Below are positions 9,283-17,802 of a stretch of DNA of 64,000 nt, in pieces; positions within the stretch are counted from its first letter, which is position 1; every line of letters begins with the position of its first letter. Where the stretch lies: NCBI RefSeq assembly GCF_011801145.1, contig NZ_CP046172.1, positions 2,232,001 to 2,296,000 of the forward strand. The letters are read 5' to 3'. Both the position numbers and the translations under genes were made by a program. Origin of the DNA: Nocardia arthritidis (GTDB lineage: Bacteria; Actinomycetota; Actinomycetes; Mycobacteriales; Mycobacteriaceae). The notes beneath the pieces were generated by a model that saw only the letters and a list, made by a program, of their open reading frames with translations, ran no database searches and was not told the origin of the DNA.

Positions 9283-10433
9283 GGCGTCAATTCGACGAGG
9301 AGCTATTACTTCCTTTGGAGGAGTTCGCTCAACTCCATCGGTATACTGTCCGAGCCGCGGGCGTCGATCTAATCGACCTTTCCTATCCTAACCCGCTCTT
9401 TCACCGCGACGTCCGAGCGCGCGAACTGCTACAAGAAATCGCTGAAAAGCTAGAACCACGTTCATTGCAATACACTCCGTTTGGAGGCGCGACGGTTGTA
9501 CGTCGGAGGATTGCGGCTTCGCTTAAATGGACTGGATTGTGTTTCGGGTATAGAGACGTGGTACTGACGCCGGGTGCGACTGCAGCATTGTGCGTTGCAT
9601 TGTTCGCACTATTTCAGCCAGGCGACGAAATCATCCTTGTGACGCCCTGTTGGATGGACTACCCGATCTATTTGAAACGCTTCGGGCTCGTGGCCCGCAT
9701 GGTGGCGTCCAGGCCGGACAAGCGCCTGGATCTCGATGCCGTATCCGCTGCTTGCAGCACGCGGACGGCAGGGATAATAGTGAGCCAACCGTCCTGTCCA
9801 ACAGGTGTTCTGATGACGGCTGCAGAACTTTCTGGTTTGGCAGAGGTATTAACGGCCGCTACTGCATATGGGCGGACCGCGCCGGTCCTGATTAGTGACG
9901 AGGTGCATCGCGACCAGACGTGGGCTGACGTTACGTTTAGCACCCCGCTCAGCTATTACCCTGCAGCGCTGAGTGTATATTCCTTTGGTAAGGCATGGTC
10001 CATGCAGGGACAACGGACAGGATACATCGCCCTGTCGCCGAATTTTCCGGATGGTAACGAGGTACGCCTACAGCTTGAGCGAGCAATGCGTGTTACCGGG
10101 TTCTGCGCACCGACTGCGCTTATGCAAGCGGTTGCCGGCGCTCTGGCGGGAATGCAGCCACACCGAGAAGGCTTGGCTTTCGACCAACAGGTCTTTAGGC
10201 GGGGGCTTGACGAACTGGGCTACAGGGTCACGCCGGGACAGGGGTCGTGCTTCATCTACGCGGAGTGCCCAGGTGGCGATGATATCGAATTTGTCCGGAA
10301 GGCGGCTCGGGAAGGTCTGCTGATCATGCCGTCAAGCATATTTTATGAGCCTGGATATTTTCGGCTTGCTCTTAATGTTGGTGCAGATCGCGTCGATGAC
10401 GTCATGGAACGGTTGTCCTGCGTCGTTAGTTAG
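9279..10433 (+). CDS. PLP-dependent class I/II aminotransferase
   Basis: A 384-aa fold type I PLP enzyme. The Schiff-base lysine lies in SFGKAWSMQGQRTGY, the PLP-phosphate and ring contacts are in LTPGATAAL, and the conserved ISDEVH aspartate and the closing Arg region (YFRLALN) are present. It probably makes or removes an amino group on the precursor handled by the neighbouring ligase and ACP; a MalY/PatB-like lyase is the alternative, since these share the same motifs. ATG at 9279 overlaps the ligase stop (ATGA), so translation is coupled. The ACP gene follows within 13 nt. Confidence 0.85.
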   Translation: MRRQFDEELLLPLEEFAQLHRYTVRAAGVDLIDLSYPNPLFHRDVRARELLQEIAEKLEPRSLQYTPFGGATVVRRRIAASLKWTGLCFGYRDVVLTPGATAALCVALFALFQPGDEIILVTPCWMDYPIYLKRFGLVARMVASRPDKRLDLDAVSAACSTRTAGIIVSQPSCPTGVLMTAAELSGLAEVLTAATAYGRTAPVLISDEVHRDQTWADVTFSTPLSYYPAALSVYSFGKAWSMQGQRTGYIALSPNFPDGNEVRLQLERAMRVTGFCAPTALMQAVAGALAGMQPHREGLAFDQQVFRRGLDELGYRVTPGQGSCFIYAECPGGDDIEFVRKAAREGLLIMPSSIFYEPGYFRLALNVGADRVDDVMERLSCVVS

Positions 10434-10445
10434 GGTATGGTTCTG

Positions 10446-10730
10446 ATGAATACTGAAAACGTTAGTGCAGAGTCGATTGCCGACAATTTGGAAGCTCGTG
10501 TCCGCCGCATCGGACAAATCGATGCTAATGAAATCGAATTCAATCGCTCGGTGCACTTGTTCGAGATGGGATACCTCGATTCCATGGGTGCAGTGCGACT
10601 GATCGAATTCATCGAGGGCACGTATTGCCTGAAGCTTTCGGAAGAGCAATTGAATGACTCAACATTCAGGTCAATTAATGGCATGGCTAGAATTGTTGCA
10701 AATATACTATCCCAACGTAATGTGGCATAA
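10446..10730 (+). CDS. Free-standing acyl/peptidyl carrier protein
   Basis: A small protein of about 94 aa with a single carrier domain; the phosphopantetheine serine is in MGYLDSMGAVRL. I prefer the ATG at 10446 over 10437 because TAGGG at 10432-10436 is spaced correctly for the second start and too close for the first. It follows the aminotransferase directly and is presumably the acceptor for the upstream ligase and the acyl donor for the Ser-type KAS III-like enzyme. Its length and D-alanyl-carrier-like appearance fit aryl/acyl carrier proteins of peptide pathways. Confidence 0.85.
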   Translation: MNTENVSAESIADNLEARVRRIGQIDANEIEFNRSVHLFEMGYLDSMGAVRLIEFIEGTYCLKLSEEQLNDSTFRSINGMARIVANILSQRNVA

Positions 10731-11054
10731 GTTTCGGATCCGTGCTGTCAACGCGGATCATGAAATGTCTGTCCGCCGACGTTGTGGCGATTGCGCTGTT
10801 TGTCGCCTGCGACCTCACTCCAGCGACTGATCGCGATCAGCTTGATCCGGGAACGAGCCTCGCACCGATCGAGAACGAGCTCGACATGAAAGCCGCGCTT
10901 AACAATAGTGGGTTCTCGATCTGGATCTGCGCATCGTAGGTGGATCAACTATGCGTCGGGCAGTGACGCGCATGGATGCCTTCAGGGAGGGAACGCCAAG
11001 CGCTCGTGGGCACGGTTGACAGGGCGGCGAGTCGGTGAGGCAGAATGCACAGTT
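10731..11054 (+). other. Intergenic stretch without a convincing gene
   Basis: About 320 bp after the ACP gene. A 65-codon ORF (10742-10939) has no ribosome site and no recognisable features, so I do not call it. A promoter for the following gene may lie here, but no clear -10/-35 pair stands out. Confidence 0.4.
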
Positions 11055-11696
11055 GTGAAAGGTCGCTTCACGGGCTGGTCGGATGCCGCGTTCGATGTTC
11101 TATTGCGTCTGGAGGGTGTCCCCTCGACGCACGTTCGGGCGGCGGTGCGCAATGATCGTGAACGTCTGGTTCGGCAGCCAATGGTCGCGTTGCTTGAAGA
11201 GCTGGCCACCGTGTCAAGCATATTCGAGGATCACTCGGTCTCGCATTTCCGTACTAATCCGTGGTGGTGGCAGCACCAATGCGCGGTTGCCCGGCTGGGG
11301 CGAAATATAGAAATTAGCCTACGTTTCGATCTCGATGGTCTGCGGATACAAGGTGCATGGTGGTATCCGGACTCATGTCAAGTCGATAGCTTTCGAGCGG
11401 CTGTGGCAGACGATGTGGCTGGCAGTCAGCTTCAGGAGATTATCGAGAACTTGGAAGAACGTGGATTCGGGATCGAAGGCGATGTAATGAGTCGAGTTCC
11501 GCGAGGCTACCCGCGGAATCACCCACGGGCAGACTTATTACGTCATCGCTCGGTGCTGGCTATTGAGCACCTTGGCTGCGATGAATGGCTATACACGCCC
11601 ACCGTAATCGATCGGGTGCTCGCCGCAACTGATGAGCTCTACCCATTAATGTCCTGGCTAGTCGATCATGTCGGCAGTGCTTCGAATAGCGGTTGA
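11055..11696 (+). CDS. DUF2461 (TIGR02453-like) protein
   Basis: The GTG at 11055 gives about 213 aa beginning FTGWSDAAFDVLLRLEG, close to the usual N-terminus of DUF2461 proteins (F-G-F...FL..L..N). A longer ORF from 10908 exists, but its extra N-terminus is low-complexity and unlike the family. The conserved central part with WWWQHQ and paired Gly/Trp strands is present. The family's function is unknown. It follows the NRPS cluster in the same orientation but across a 320-bp gap, so membership in the pathway is uncertain. Confidence 0.7.
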   Translation: MKGRFTGWSDAAFDVLLRLEGVPSTHVRAAVRNDRERLVRQPMVALLEELATVSSIFEDHSVSHFRTNPWWWQHQCAVARLGRNIEISLRFDLDGLRIQGAWWYPDSCQVDSFRAAVADDVAGSQLQEIIENLEERGFGIEGDVMSRVPRGYPRNHPRADLLRHRSVLAIEHLGCDEWLYTPTVIDRVLAATDELYPLMSWLVDHVGSASNSG

Positions 11697-11792
11697 TCTT
11701 CGCGTTCAGCCGTAGTAAATGTGGCTCACAATTTCCTCAACCGCTTGGCGGTTCGTATTCTACCCTAGTAACTTCACCTGACTTCGGCCAGA

Positions 11793-12125
11793 TTAGTGCG
11801 CAGGTGCGTCGGGGCTGTGGATTTGGCGAAGGATCTCGTGGAGGTCGGCTGGTAGCGGGTCTGCGGCGGTGAGTGTTGGTTGCCGGCGTCGACGGTGGGG
11901 TATCGGCGTGTGGTTTGAACGAATTTCTTTATGCTCCATCCGGTTCGGGTTGCGATCCCCGGCTGCGTGGAAGTAGTGGTAGGTGAATGCGTCACTGCCA
12001 CTGTCGAATCCGAGGTCGGTCGTGTCCTTGCATATGTCGCTTCCCGGTTGGGCGCTGGCCCAGTCGTTGTGGAACCATGCCAGGAACTTCTCGATGTCAT
12101 GCTCGGCCTCGCGAATGTGAAGCAT
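11793..12125 (-). pseudogene. Possible gene remnant near the left end of the mobile element
   Basis: A 110-codon minus-strand frame whose first half (HDIEKFLAWFHNDWASAQ, then FTYHYFHAAG) reads like the interior of a folded protein, while its end degenerates into basic low-complexity sequence. An in-frame stop lies 13 codons upstream of the only ATG and there is no clear ribosome site. I read it as a truncated or decayed gene at the junction between the NRPS region and the element. A short real gene is the alternative. Confidence 0.3.
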
Positions 12126-12263
12126 CGGATTGTGGGCTGTTCCCCCTGGTTCGCTCCCATGGCTTCACCGTACGGTCGTCGGCAAGTTGTTTTTGACGAC
12201 ACTCTCCGCGGAGCTGGAAGCCTTTGGCCAGCACGGTTCTTCGCCGACAAGGCTACCCAACCG

Positions 12264-12498
12264 CTACAGAGATTGTGAGCTGACTTCAGCGTGCAACCGA
12301 TCCGCTACGTCAAGCACCCGCAGTTCAGGCGCCCGTGTTGGACCGTGCCAGACTCGCCTGACGAAGTGCCCCAGGATGGCGGTCTTCGCCGGGCTGACGC
12401 CCCTTCGCTGAATGATGACGCTGTAGGCGATGATGAGGTCGGTGCAGGCGTCGAGGAGCGCGTGTCGGTTCCGTTGCGACGGTTCACGAGCCGTGGTG
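12264..12498 (-). pseudogene. Possible truncated ORF downstream of the small membrane gene
   Basis: The frame immediately after the membrane-protein stop encodes a plausible alpha-helical tail (LLDACTDLIIAYSVIIQ, then GHFVRRVWHG) ending at 12264. There is no ATG/GTG start between the upstream stop and this segment, so it is either translated from a rare start or is a remnant. Function unknown. Confidence 0.25.
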
Positions 12499-12798
12499 TC
12501 AACGCACGGCGCGCGGGCGGAGACGGCGCAGCATCGGCAGTCGATAGGCATGTTTCGCGAGGGCGGACCGCCAGCAGTGGTCTCGGGCGGCCAACCGCCA
12601 ATGGCTGGCAAGCCACAGTGCGACGCCGAACACAAGCCAGCCGAGATGGGCCGACGGTGCCTTGTACGGAAATAGCAAGACTGATGCGAGGGAGTCGATC
12701 ACGAGCAGTATGGCGAGGAATCGCGCGAGGCCGGGATAGAGTGCCCAGGCCAGCAGAAGTACCAGTGCAATGATCACGCTCAGCCCCGTCTGCCCCAT
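12499..12798 (-). CDS. Small membrane protein, paralogue of 18277-18576
   Basis: A 99-aa protein with two to three predicted membrane segments (starting SVIIALVLLLAWALYPGL) and a basic C-terminal tail. A good ribosome site (GAGAAGGG) precedes the ATG. It aligns over its full length with the 99-aa product of 18277-18576: both share the LARxxxILLxxDS core, the AP-AH-GWL-G-ALWL segment and the basic end. The two copies flank the relaxase gene. Function unknown; a transfer- or pore-related role is only a guess from position. Confidence 0.7.
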   Translation of the reverse strand: MGQTGLSVIIALVLLLAWALYPGLARFLAILLVIDSLASVLLFPYKAPSAHLGWLVFGVALWLASHWRLAARDHCWRSALAKHAYRLPMLRRLRPRAVR

Positions 12799-12906
12799 GA
12801 TCGATGCCCTTCTCGATGTTGAGCGAGCCTGTGGCTACCGGAATTGTCCGCCGGAGACCGATCGGCATCAAGAGGCCGAATGGGACCTCCACGCGACGAT
12901 GATGAG

Positions 12907-15900
12907 CTACAACCGTCGACGACGACGTCGAACCGGCAGCGATCGCTGTCGCCGTGGGAGTCTCCGACGTCGCTGAACGTCCTGCGCGGCGTCATCCGAC
13001 GCCGATCCTGGGTCAGTCGACGCGTCGTCGCGACGCGTCAACGTCGGAGTACAGACGATATCGGGTGATGGCGAGGGCTTGTCGACGTAGGGATCTGGAG
13101 GATCCGCGACCGGCTGACTGGCGGTAGGAGCACCGAGTCGGGCGAGAACCGCAGCGCGGTCGCTATCGCGGAGCCTGTGTTCCTCGTCAGCGATACGCTT
13201 TCGAAGCTCGGCGGCGAAATCCACGAGACGTTGGTCGATGCCCGGGAACGAGGGGGGTGGAGGGCTCAGGGTCGGGGGTGGCGTCCCAGACGGGATGAGC
13301 GCGGCGTGCTCGGTGAGCCAGTTTGCCGCTCCGACTGCTGAGATAAGTTCGGTGGTAGTGGACGCGTCGTCGGTGAGCGCCAATGTCTCAAGTTTCACCG
13401 CGCCGGTCGCGATGGCTGCGTCTGTGCGTCGGTTTGCTGTTTCGCGGGCGACCCATCGTTGAGCGCGGTCAGCCAACAGAGAGGCGGGGTCGCGGGTCCC
13501 CAACAGGGCGGTACCGAAGTCGGTGAAGTCGTCGGTGGTGATCGAACCGATCAACGTGTTGCTGTTCAGGCCGGTGGCCTCTGCGCGAGTGATCGCGTCT
13601 AGCAAGGCGGCGAAATGCCGGGAGCAGGCGGCTTCCCGGTACACCACCACAGGCAGGGCCCGGTATAGCAGGTACCGTCCGCGCTCGTCGGACAGCTGCT
13701 TGATGTAGTGCTCATGGTCGCGGCGCAGCCGGTTGAGACGCTGGATGCGCATCCGCCGGGTGAAGTTGTCCCGATCGGACTCGGGATCGGGAGCGTCGGG
13801 GGTACCCACTGTCGCAGCCGGTCCGGGGCTGCCGGTGAGGCGGCGTCGGAGTTCGTCGGCCAGATCGGCGAGTTCGGTGTCGACGCCGGGATGACGGCTG
13901 GGTACGGGTGGGCAGCCGGTCACGGGAGCGTCACGCAGCGCCCTGAACCGACCGGATTGCGCCAGCACTTCGCGGCGATTGATGGCCGCAGCGGCAGCAA
14001 ACAGCGTCGGGTCGTCGGAGGTGTCCGCGGTCAACGTGTCCGTCGAGGTGGACACAGCTGCGGTCGCGGGGGTGAGGTGCTGCGCGATCCAGTCGTCGGC
14101 GCGAGCACACAGCACGGCTGCCACATCGCGGGCGGTGGCCAGGCTGTCGCCGAGGTCCTGGCCGTTGTTGGTGGTGATGTCGGCGACGAGGGCACGGCTG
14201 TCGAGTCGATGCTGATCGGCGAGCGCGATCGTGTCGAGCAGGGTTTGGAATCGGTCGGAGGTCTCGGCGTCGCGATAGAGCACGACAGGCAGCGCCCGGT
14301 CGAGCAGCCGACGGCTGCGTGCGTCGGCGAGTAGCTGGGTGATGTGGTCGTAGATGCCGCGCAGCCGCGCCGGGTCGTCGATGCGGTCTTGTTCGAGTCG
14401 CATGGTTTCGGTGGCGGTGAGATTGTCGTCCTCGCGAGCCAGGACCTTCGCGAACATTTGTTGTCCGGTGATCGGGTCTTCGGGCTGCTGCTCGCAGGTT
14501 GGGTCGAGGGCGTCGATTGCCTGGTAGATGTGGTTGGATTCCGCGCCGCGGGTGAGCCCGACGTAGGCAAGGGCACGCCCGAGGGTGGCGTTGATCAACA
14601 GGCGACACCGGTCGACGGTGCTGCCTTGGCTGCGATGCACGGTGGACGCGTAGCCGAGCTCGACGTTGGCGGCTGTGTAGTCCGCCGTTAGACGGACACT
14701 GCCGCGGTGATTGACACCGAGAACGGTGATCGACCCGTCGCCGTGCACCTTCCGGATGCGCCACAGGTCGCCGTTGTCGATACCGCTGCCGCGGCGTTTG
14801 CCGCCGGTGATCCGCAACCGGTTGTCGTTGAGACGAGTCACGACGACGTCGCCGACATAACCGGCAGCGCTGTCGGACATCCGCACCGAGCCGCGCGTTA
14901 TGTCGACACGTCCGGACATGGTGTGCGCCGCTTGGGCGGCGAGGTTCAAGGCGGCCACGTCATCGAGCGTGGCGGCGAGCATCAACGAGGATTTGCCAGC
15001 GGCGATGTCGGCGAGATGATCGGTCAGGATGCGCTCACGCAGCTCGTCGACCATCCCGGAGGTGACCCGTCCGGCATCGCTGTAGAACTCCCACGCCGCT
15101 TCCGTGTCGCCGGCACGGACCGCCAATGTGGCCGCGGCCTCAGCAGCGGACTTGAATCGGACGATCGTCATCAGCGTCGGTGCGCGGGTGTCGGCGGCAA
15201 CGAGACGCAGTGCGCCACCGGACTCGACGGCCGACAGCTGGTGCGGGTCGCCGACCCATCGCACGACCGCGCCGTGCTGGTGGGCGAGGCGTTGCAGCTG
15301 GTCGAGGTCGTGGGTGGCCGCCATCGCGGCTTCGTCCACAAGCAGCATCGCGCCCGGGGTGATGCCGGTGGGCAACCTGTACTTGGCCAAGGTCAGGATC
15401 CGGGCGACGGTGGAGCCGCGCACGCCGATGCTGTTGCCGAGTTCACGGGCCGCGTTCTTCGACGGACCCAGCGCCAGCACGGACCTTCCGCTGGCTTGCC
15501 ACGCGCGGGAGACGACCTTCATCGCGGTGGTCTTGCCGCTGCCGGCGGGGCCGATGGCGGCGGTCAACGCCATCCCTGACGTGCAGAGATGATGCGCGAT
15601 CGCGCGCTGCGCGGCGTTGAGCCGGCGACGCCGCCGAGGTTGGGACCGTTCGACTTCGGCGATGGCCTCGTCGACCGCGGCGTGGGACAGGTAATACTCG
15701 GTGGCGGTGTTGGCCGCGTCCAGCAGACGGCGTTCGGCGGCGAGGACTTCTTCGCTGGTGTAGCGGATCGCTCCGGTGACGGTGAATTCGCTTTCCCCGT
15801 TGCGCCGCGCGATGGCCGCGGGCACCGGGTCCGGGTCGACGGTCAATTGGATGCTGTGTCCGTCACGTACGGTCTGCACGATTTCCTCGACGGCGGCGCG

Positions 15901-17568
15901 TTGCGCGATGTCGCTGTCGAAATCACACAGACCGACGCGTTCGTCGGCGGCGGAATAGATGTTGGCCTCGGTCCAGGTCGCCCGACGTCGCGCGATCGTG
16001 GCCGTGACTTCTTCGGCGATTCGTTTCGGGTCGTATGTTCTGCGTTGGGTGGCGGTGAATGCGTCGTCGATGTCGGCGAGCAACTCGTCATCGTCGCGTG
16101 ACAGCAGCAGTTCCCGAACCTGCGCGATGGCCGGGGCGCGGTCGCCGATGCGCAGCGCGATGCATTCGTCCACGGCGCGCTCGATCGCGGCGGCCAGGTG
16201 TGTGTCGTCGGATCGCGCAACTACGGATGCGCCGCCGACGGCCACGCCCGCGGCGATAGCGACTCGGCGGGCGTCGAACGTGGCCGGATGCTCATTGAGC
16301 CGGTGTTGTTCGAGGAGATCGGTGACGAACCGTCGTGCGTCGCGGCCGTCGCCGAGGAAACCGCGGACCCGGCGATCCCAACCGGCCATCATGTCGCGCA
16401 GGCTGTGTGGTTCGGCTTTGGCGTCCCGGGTTTCCAGCGTCGCCTGTTGCGCCAACTTGGCCTGGGCGCGCTTGTCGGGATTGTGGCCGTGTGCTCGCCG
16501 GTACGCGGCGAGGAGTTGTTCGGTGCGGGCGATGATCGCGGTGCGGCGCTGGGAGAAGAACTCGATCATTGCATCGGAGATGCCGACGATCTCGAGCACC
16601 GGTTGCTTGCCGCGGCCACGGGAGCGTTCCTGGAACCGCAACCCCAGACGGCGCCACAGCTTGCCGACGATCATCGCGTTGTAGCGGCATGATAACGCCA
16701 CCGCGCCGCCGTAGAGAGGCCGGGCGTCCAGCGAGGACCATTTGCCGTCGCTGCCCTGGACCTTGGTAGAGATGGTCGCGTGCGTGTGCGGTAACGGGTC
16801 ACCCGTGCGCGAGTCGTAGTGACGGAACAATGCGACAGCGAACCCGTTCGCGTCGATCTGCCGAACGCCGTTGTGGCCACGGCGCGTGACCGCGTACCGC
16901 TGCTCGGCCCACTCCAGGGTCTCGCGCATCGCTTCCTCGTGGCATTCCCAAATGACGCGGCGCACCTCGTCGTCGGCCAAGCCCCACAGGATCGCGATCG
17001 ATTTTTGCGGGGTGAAGACGCAGTCGAAGCCGGCGACGGCCTTACGCGACTTCACTTGCTCCTGGGCGAGCGCGTCCTCGATGGCCTCGGTTGACGGGTC
17101 GGTGCCGAGTTCGGCGGTCAGGTGCGTGCGGGTGGCCTCGGTGCGCAGCATCATCCGCTCGTCGTAGGTCGGTCGCCGCTCGTTCTTCTCGGTGAACGCG
17201 ACCACCATCCGATCCAGCAATTCCGATATCGGCGTTGAAGAGGAGAATTGATAGAAATTCGTACCCAAACTGGCGTCGGCGATCGCGTCGGCTATCGACT
17301 TTCCGTCGGCCAATGCCTCCGTGATGATGCGATTCGCGTCCGGGTGCATTCCCTCGCCGAACAACAATTGCATCTGCTGTTCGGTCACCTCGCCCGATAA
17401 ACCCAGCGCGGCTGCGCCGCGCCCGAACCACTGGCCCGGTGGGCACCCGTACGCGGTGTAGTAATCGGTGAGGTCACGAGTTCGATCCCGCGTACGGTCG
17501 CCCGTAGCGACCTGCTGGGTCAAGTACTCGTAGCCGTCACCGGAATGCAGTCGGTGAAGTGTCATCAC
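12907..17568 (-). CDS. MobF-family conjugative relaxase-helicase (TraA/TrwC-like)
   Basis: 1553 aa. The N-terminal TrwC relaxase domain has tyrosines near residues 13-15 and 36-39 as nicking candidates and the metal-binding HTHATISTKVQ (three-His) motif near residue 270. A superfamily 1 helicase follows with Walker A GPAGSGKTT (near residue 670) and Walker B LLVDEAAM. The protein should nick oriT, stay bound to the 5' end and unwind the transferred strand. The C-terminal third contains two copies of a segment of about 210 aa (near 1065-1270 and 1275-1490), each with an LxRALPVVxYR core, then a basic tail. The start could be either of two adjacent ATGs. It is the last gene toward the left end, and the presumed oriT lies just upstream. 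Confidence 0.93.
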   Translation of the reverse strand: MMTLHRLHSGDGYEYLTQQVATGDRTRDRTRDLTDYYTAYGCPPGQWFGRGAAALGLSGEVTEQQMQLLFGEGMHPDANRIITEALADGKSIADAIADASLGTNFYQFSSSTPISELLDRMVVAFTEKNERRPTYDERMMLRTEATRTHLTAELGTDPSTEAIEDALAQEQVKSRKAVAGFDCVFTPQKSIAILWGLADDEVRRVIWECHEEAMRETLEWAEQRYAVTRRGHNGVRQIDANGFAVALFRHYDSRTGDPLPHTHATISTKVQGSDGKWSSLDARPLYGGAVALSCRYNAMIVGKLWRRLGLRFQERSRGRGKQPVLEIVGISDAMIEFFSQRRTAIIARTEQLLAAYRRAHGHNPDKRAQAKLAQQATLETRDAKAEPHSLRDMMAGWDRRVRGFLGDGRDARRFVTDLLEQHRLNEHPATFDARRVAIAAGVAVGGASVVARSDDTHLAAAIERAVDECIALRIGDRAPAIAQVRELLLSRDDDELLADIDDAFTATQRRTYDPKRIAEEVTATIARRRATWTEANIYSAADERVGLCDFDSDIAQRAAVEEIVQTVRDGHSIQLTVDPDPVPAAIARRNGESEFTVTGAIRYTSEEVLAAERRLLDAANTATEYYLSHAAVDEAIAEVERSQPRRRRRLNAAQRAIAHHLCTSGMALTAAIGPAGSGKTTAMKVVSRAWQASGRSVLALGPSKNAARELGNSIGVRGSTVARILTLAKYRLPTGITPGAMLLVDEAAMAATHDLDQLQRLAHQHGAVVRWVGDPHQLSAVESGGALRLVAADTRAPTLMTIVRFKSAAEAAATLAVRAGDTEAAWEFYSDAGRVTSGMVDELRERILTDHLADIAAGKSSLMLAATLDDVAALNLAAQAAHTMSGRVDITRGSVRMSDSAAGYVGDVVVTRLNDNRLRITGGKRRGSGIDNGDLWRIRKVHGDGSITVLGVNHRGSVRLTADYTAANVELGYASTVHRSQGSTVDRCRLLINATLGRALAYVGLTRGAESNHIYQAIDALDPTCEQQPEDPITGQQMFAKVLAREDDNLTATETMRLEQDRIDDPARLRGIYDHITQLLADARSRRLLDRALPVVLYRDAETSDRFQTLLDTIALADQHRLDSRALVADITTNNGQDLGDSLATARDVAAVLCARADDWIAQHLTPATAAVSTSTDTLTADTSDDPTLFAAAAAINRREVLAQSGRFRALRDAPVTGCPPVPSRHPGVDTELADLADELRRRLTGSPGPAATVGTPDAPDPESDRDNFTRRMRIQRLNRLRRDHEHYIKQLSDERGRYLLYRALPVVVYREAACSRHFAALLDAITRAEATGLNSNTLIGSITTDDFTDFGTALLGTRDPASLLADRAQRWVARETANRRTDAAIATGAVKLETLALTDDASTTTELISAVGAANWLTEHAALIPSGTPPPTLSPPPPSFPGIDQRLVDFAAELRKRIADEEHRLRDSDRAAVLARLGAPTASQPVADPPDPYVDKPSPSPDIVCTPTLTRRDDASTDPGSASDDAAQDVQRRRRLPRRQRSLPVRRRRRRL

Positions 17569-17574
17569 CTATTC

Positions 17575-17660
17575 GAAAGTCCCCCAAGTCGCATCGCGAT
17601 GCAAGGGGTGTGACGCGTTTAAAAAGAAAGCCCATATGGGATGTAATGGGATGTAATGGC
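17575..17660. other. Candidate oriT region upstream of relaxase
   Basis: The 234-bp divergent gap between the relaxase start and the + strand gene at 17803 contains a 12-bp palindrome GCATCGCGATGC (17591-17602) inside a CCCC...GGGG frame. Next are an A-rich tract (17618-17629), a CCCATATGGG palindrome (17631-17640) and two tandem copies of GGGATGTAAT (17638-17657). Inverted plus direct repeats next to an AT-rich stretch beside the relaxase gene are typical of oriT. The nic site itself cannot be named from sequence. Confidence 0.4.
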
Positions 17661-17802
17661 GCGAGCAAGAATGGTGTTCAGAAGGGGGTGTTGGGAGAGC
17701 TACATTGAAATTCTGGGGAAACAGAATGAGAACGACCACGTCCGGCCGGACCCGAAACCGGGGCGACCGGCGGGCCGAGAACACCGGGAAGCGAAGGACG
17801 AC

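Noticed and set aside
10742..10939. 65-codon ORF after the ACP gene
   Set aside because: No ribosome site, no homology that I recognise, and it overlaps possible promoter sequence.
12301..12320. Fifth copy of the nested palindrome (TCAAGC)
   Set aside because: No complementary arm and no CGCTTTT loop follow.
12301..12330. Possible left attachment site (CGTCAAGC... stretch)
   Set aside because: It does not match the tRNA-Lys 3' end beyond a few bases and is too short to be an att repeat.
13708..16692. Several + strand ORFs opposite the relaxase
   Set aside because: The relaxase frame is continuous with relaxase and helicase motifs; the opposite ORFs are shadows.
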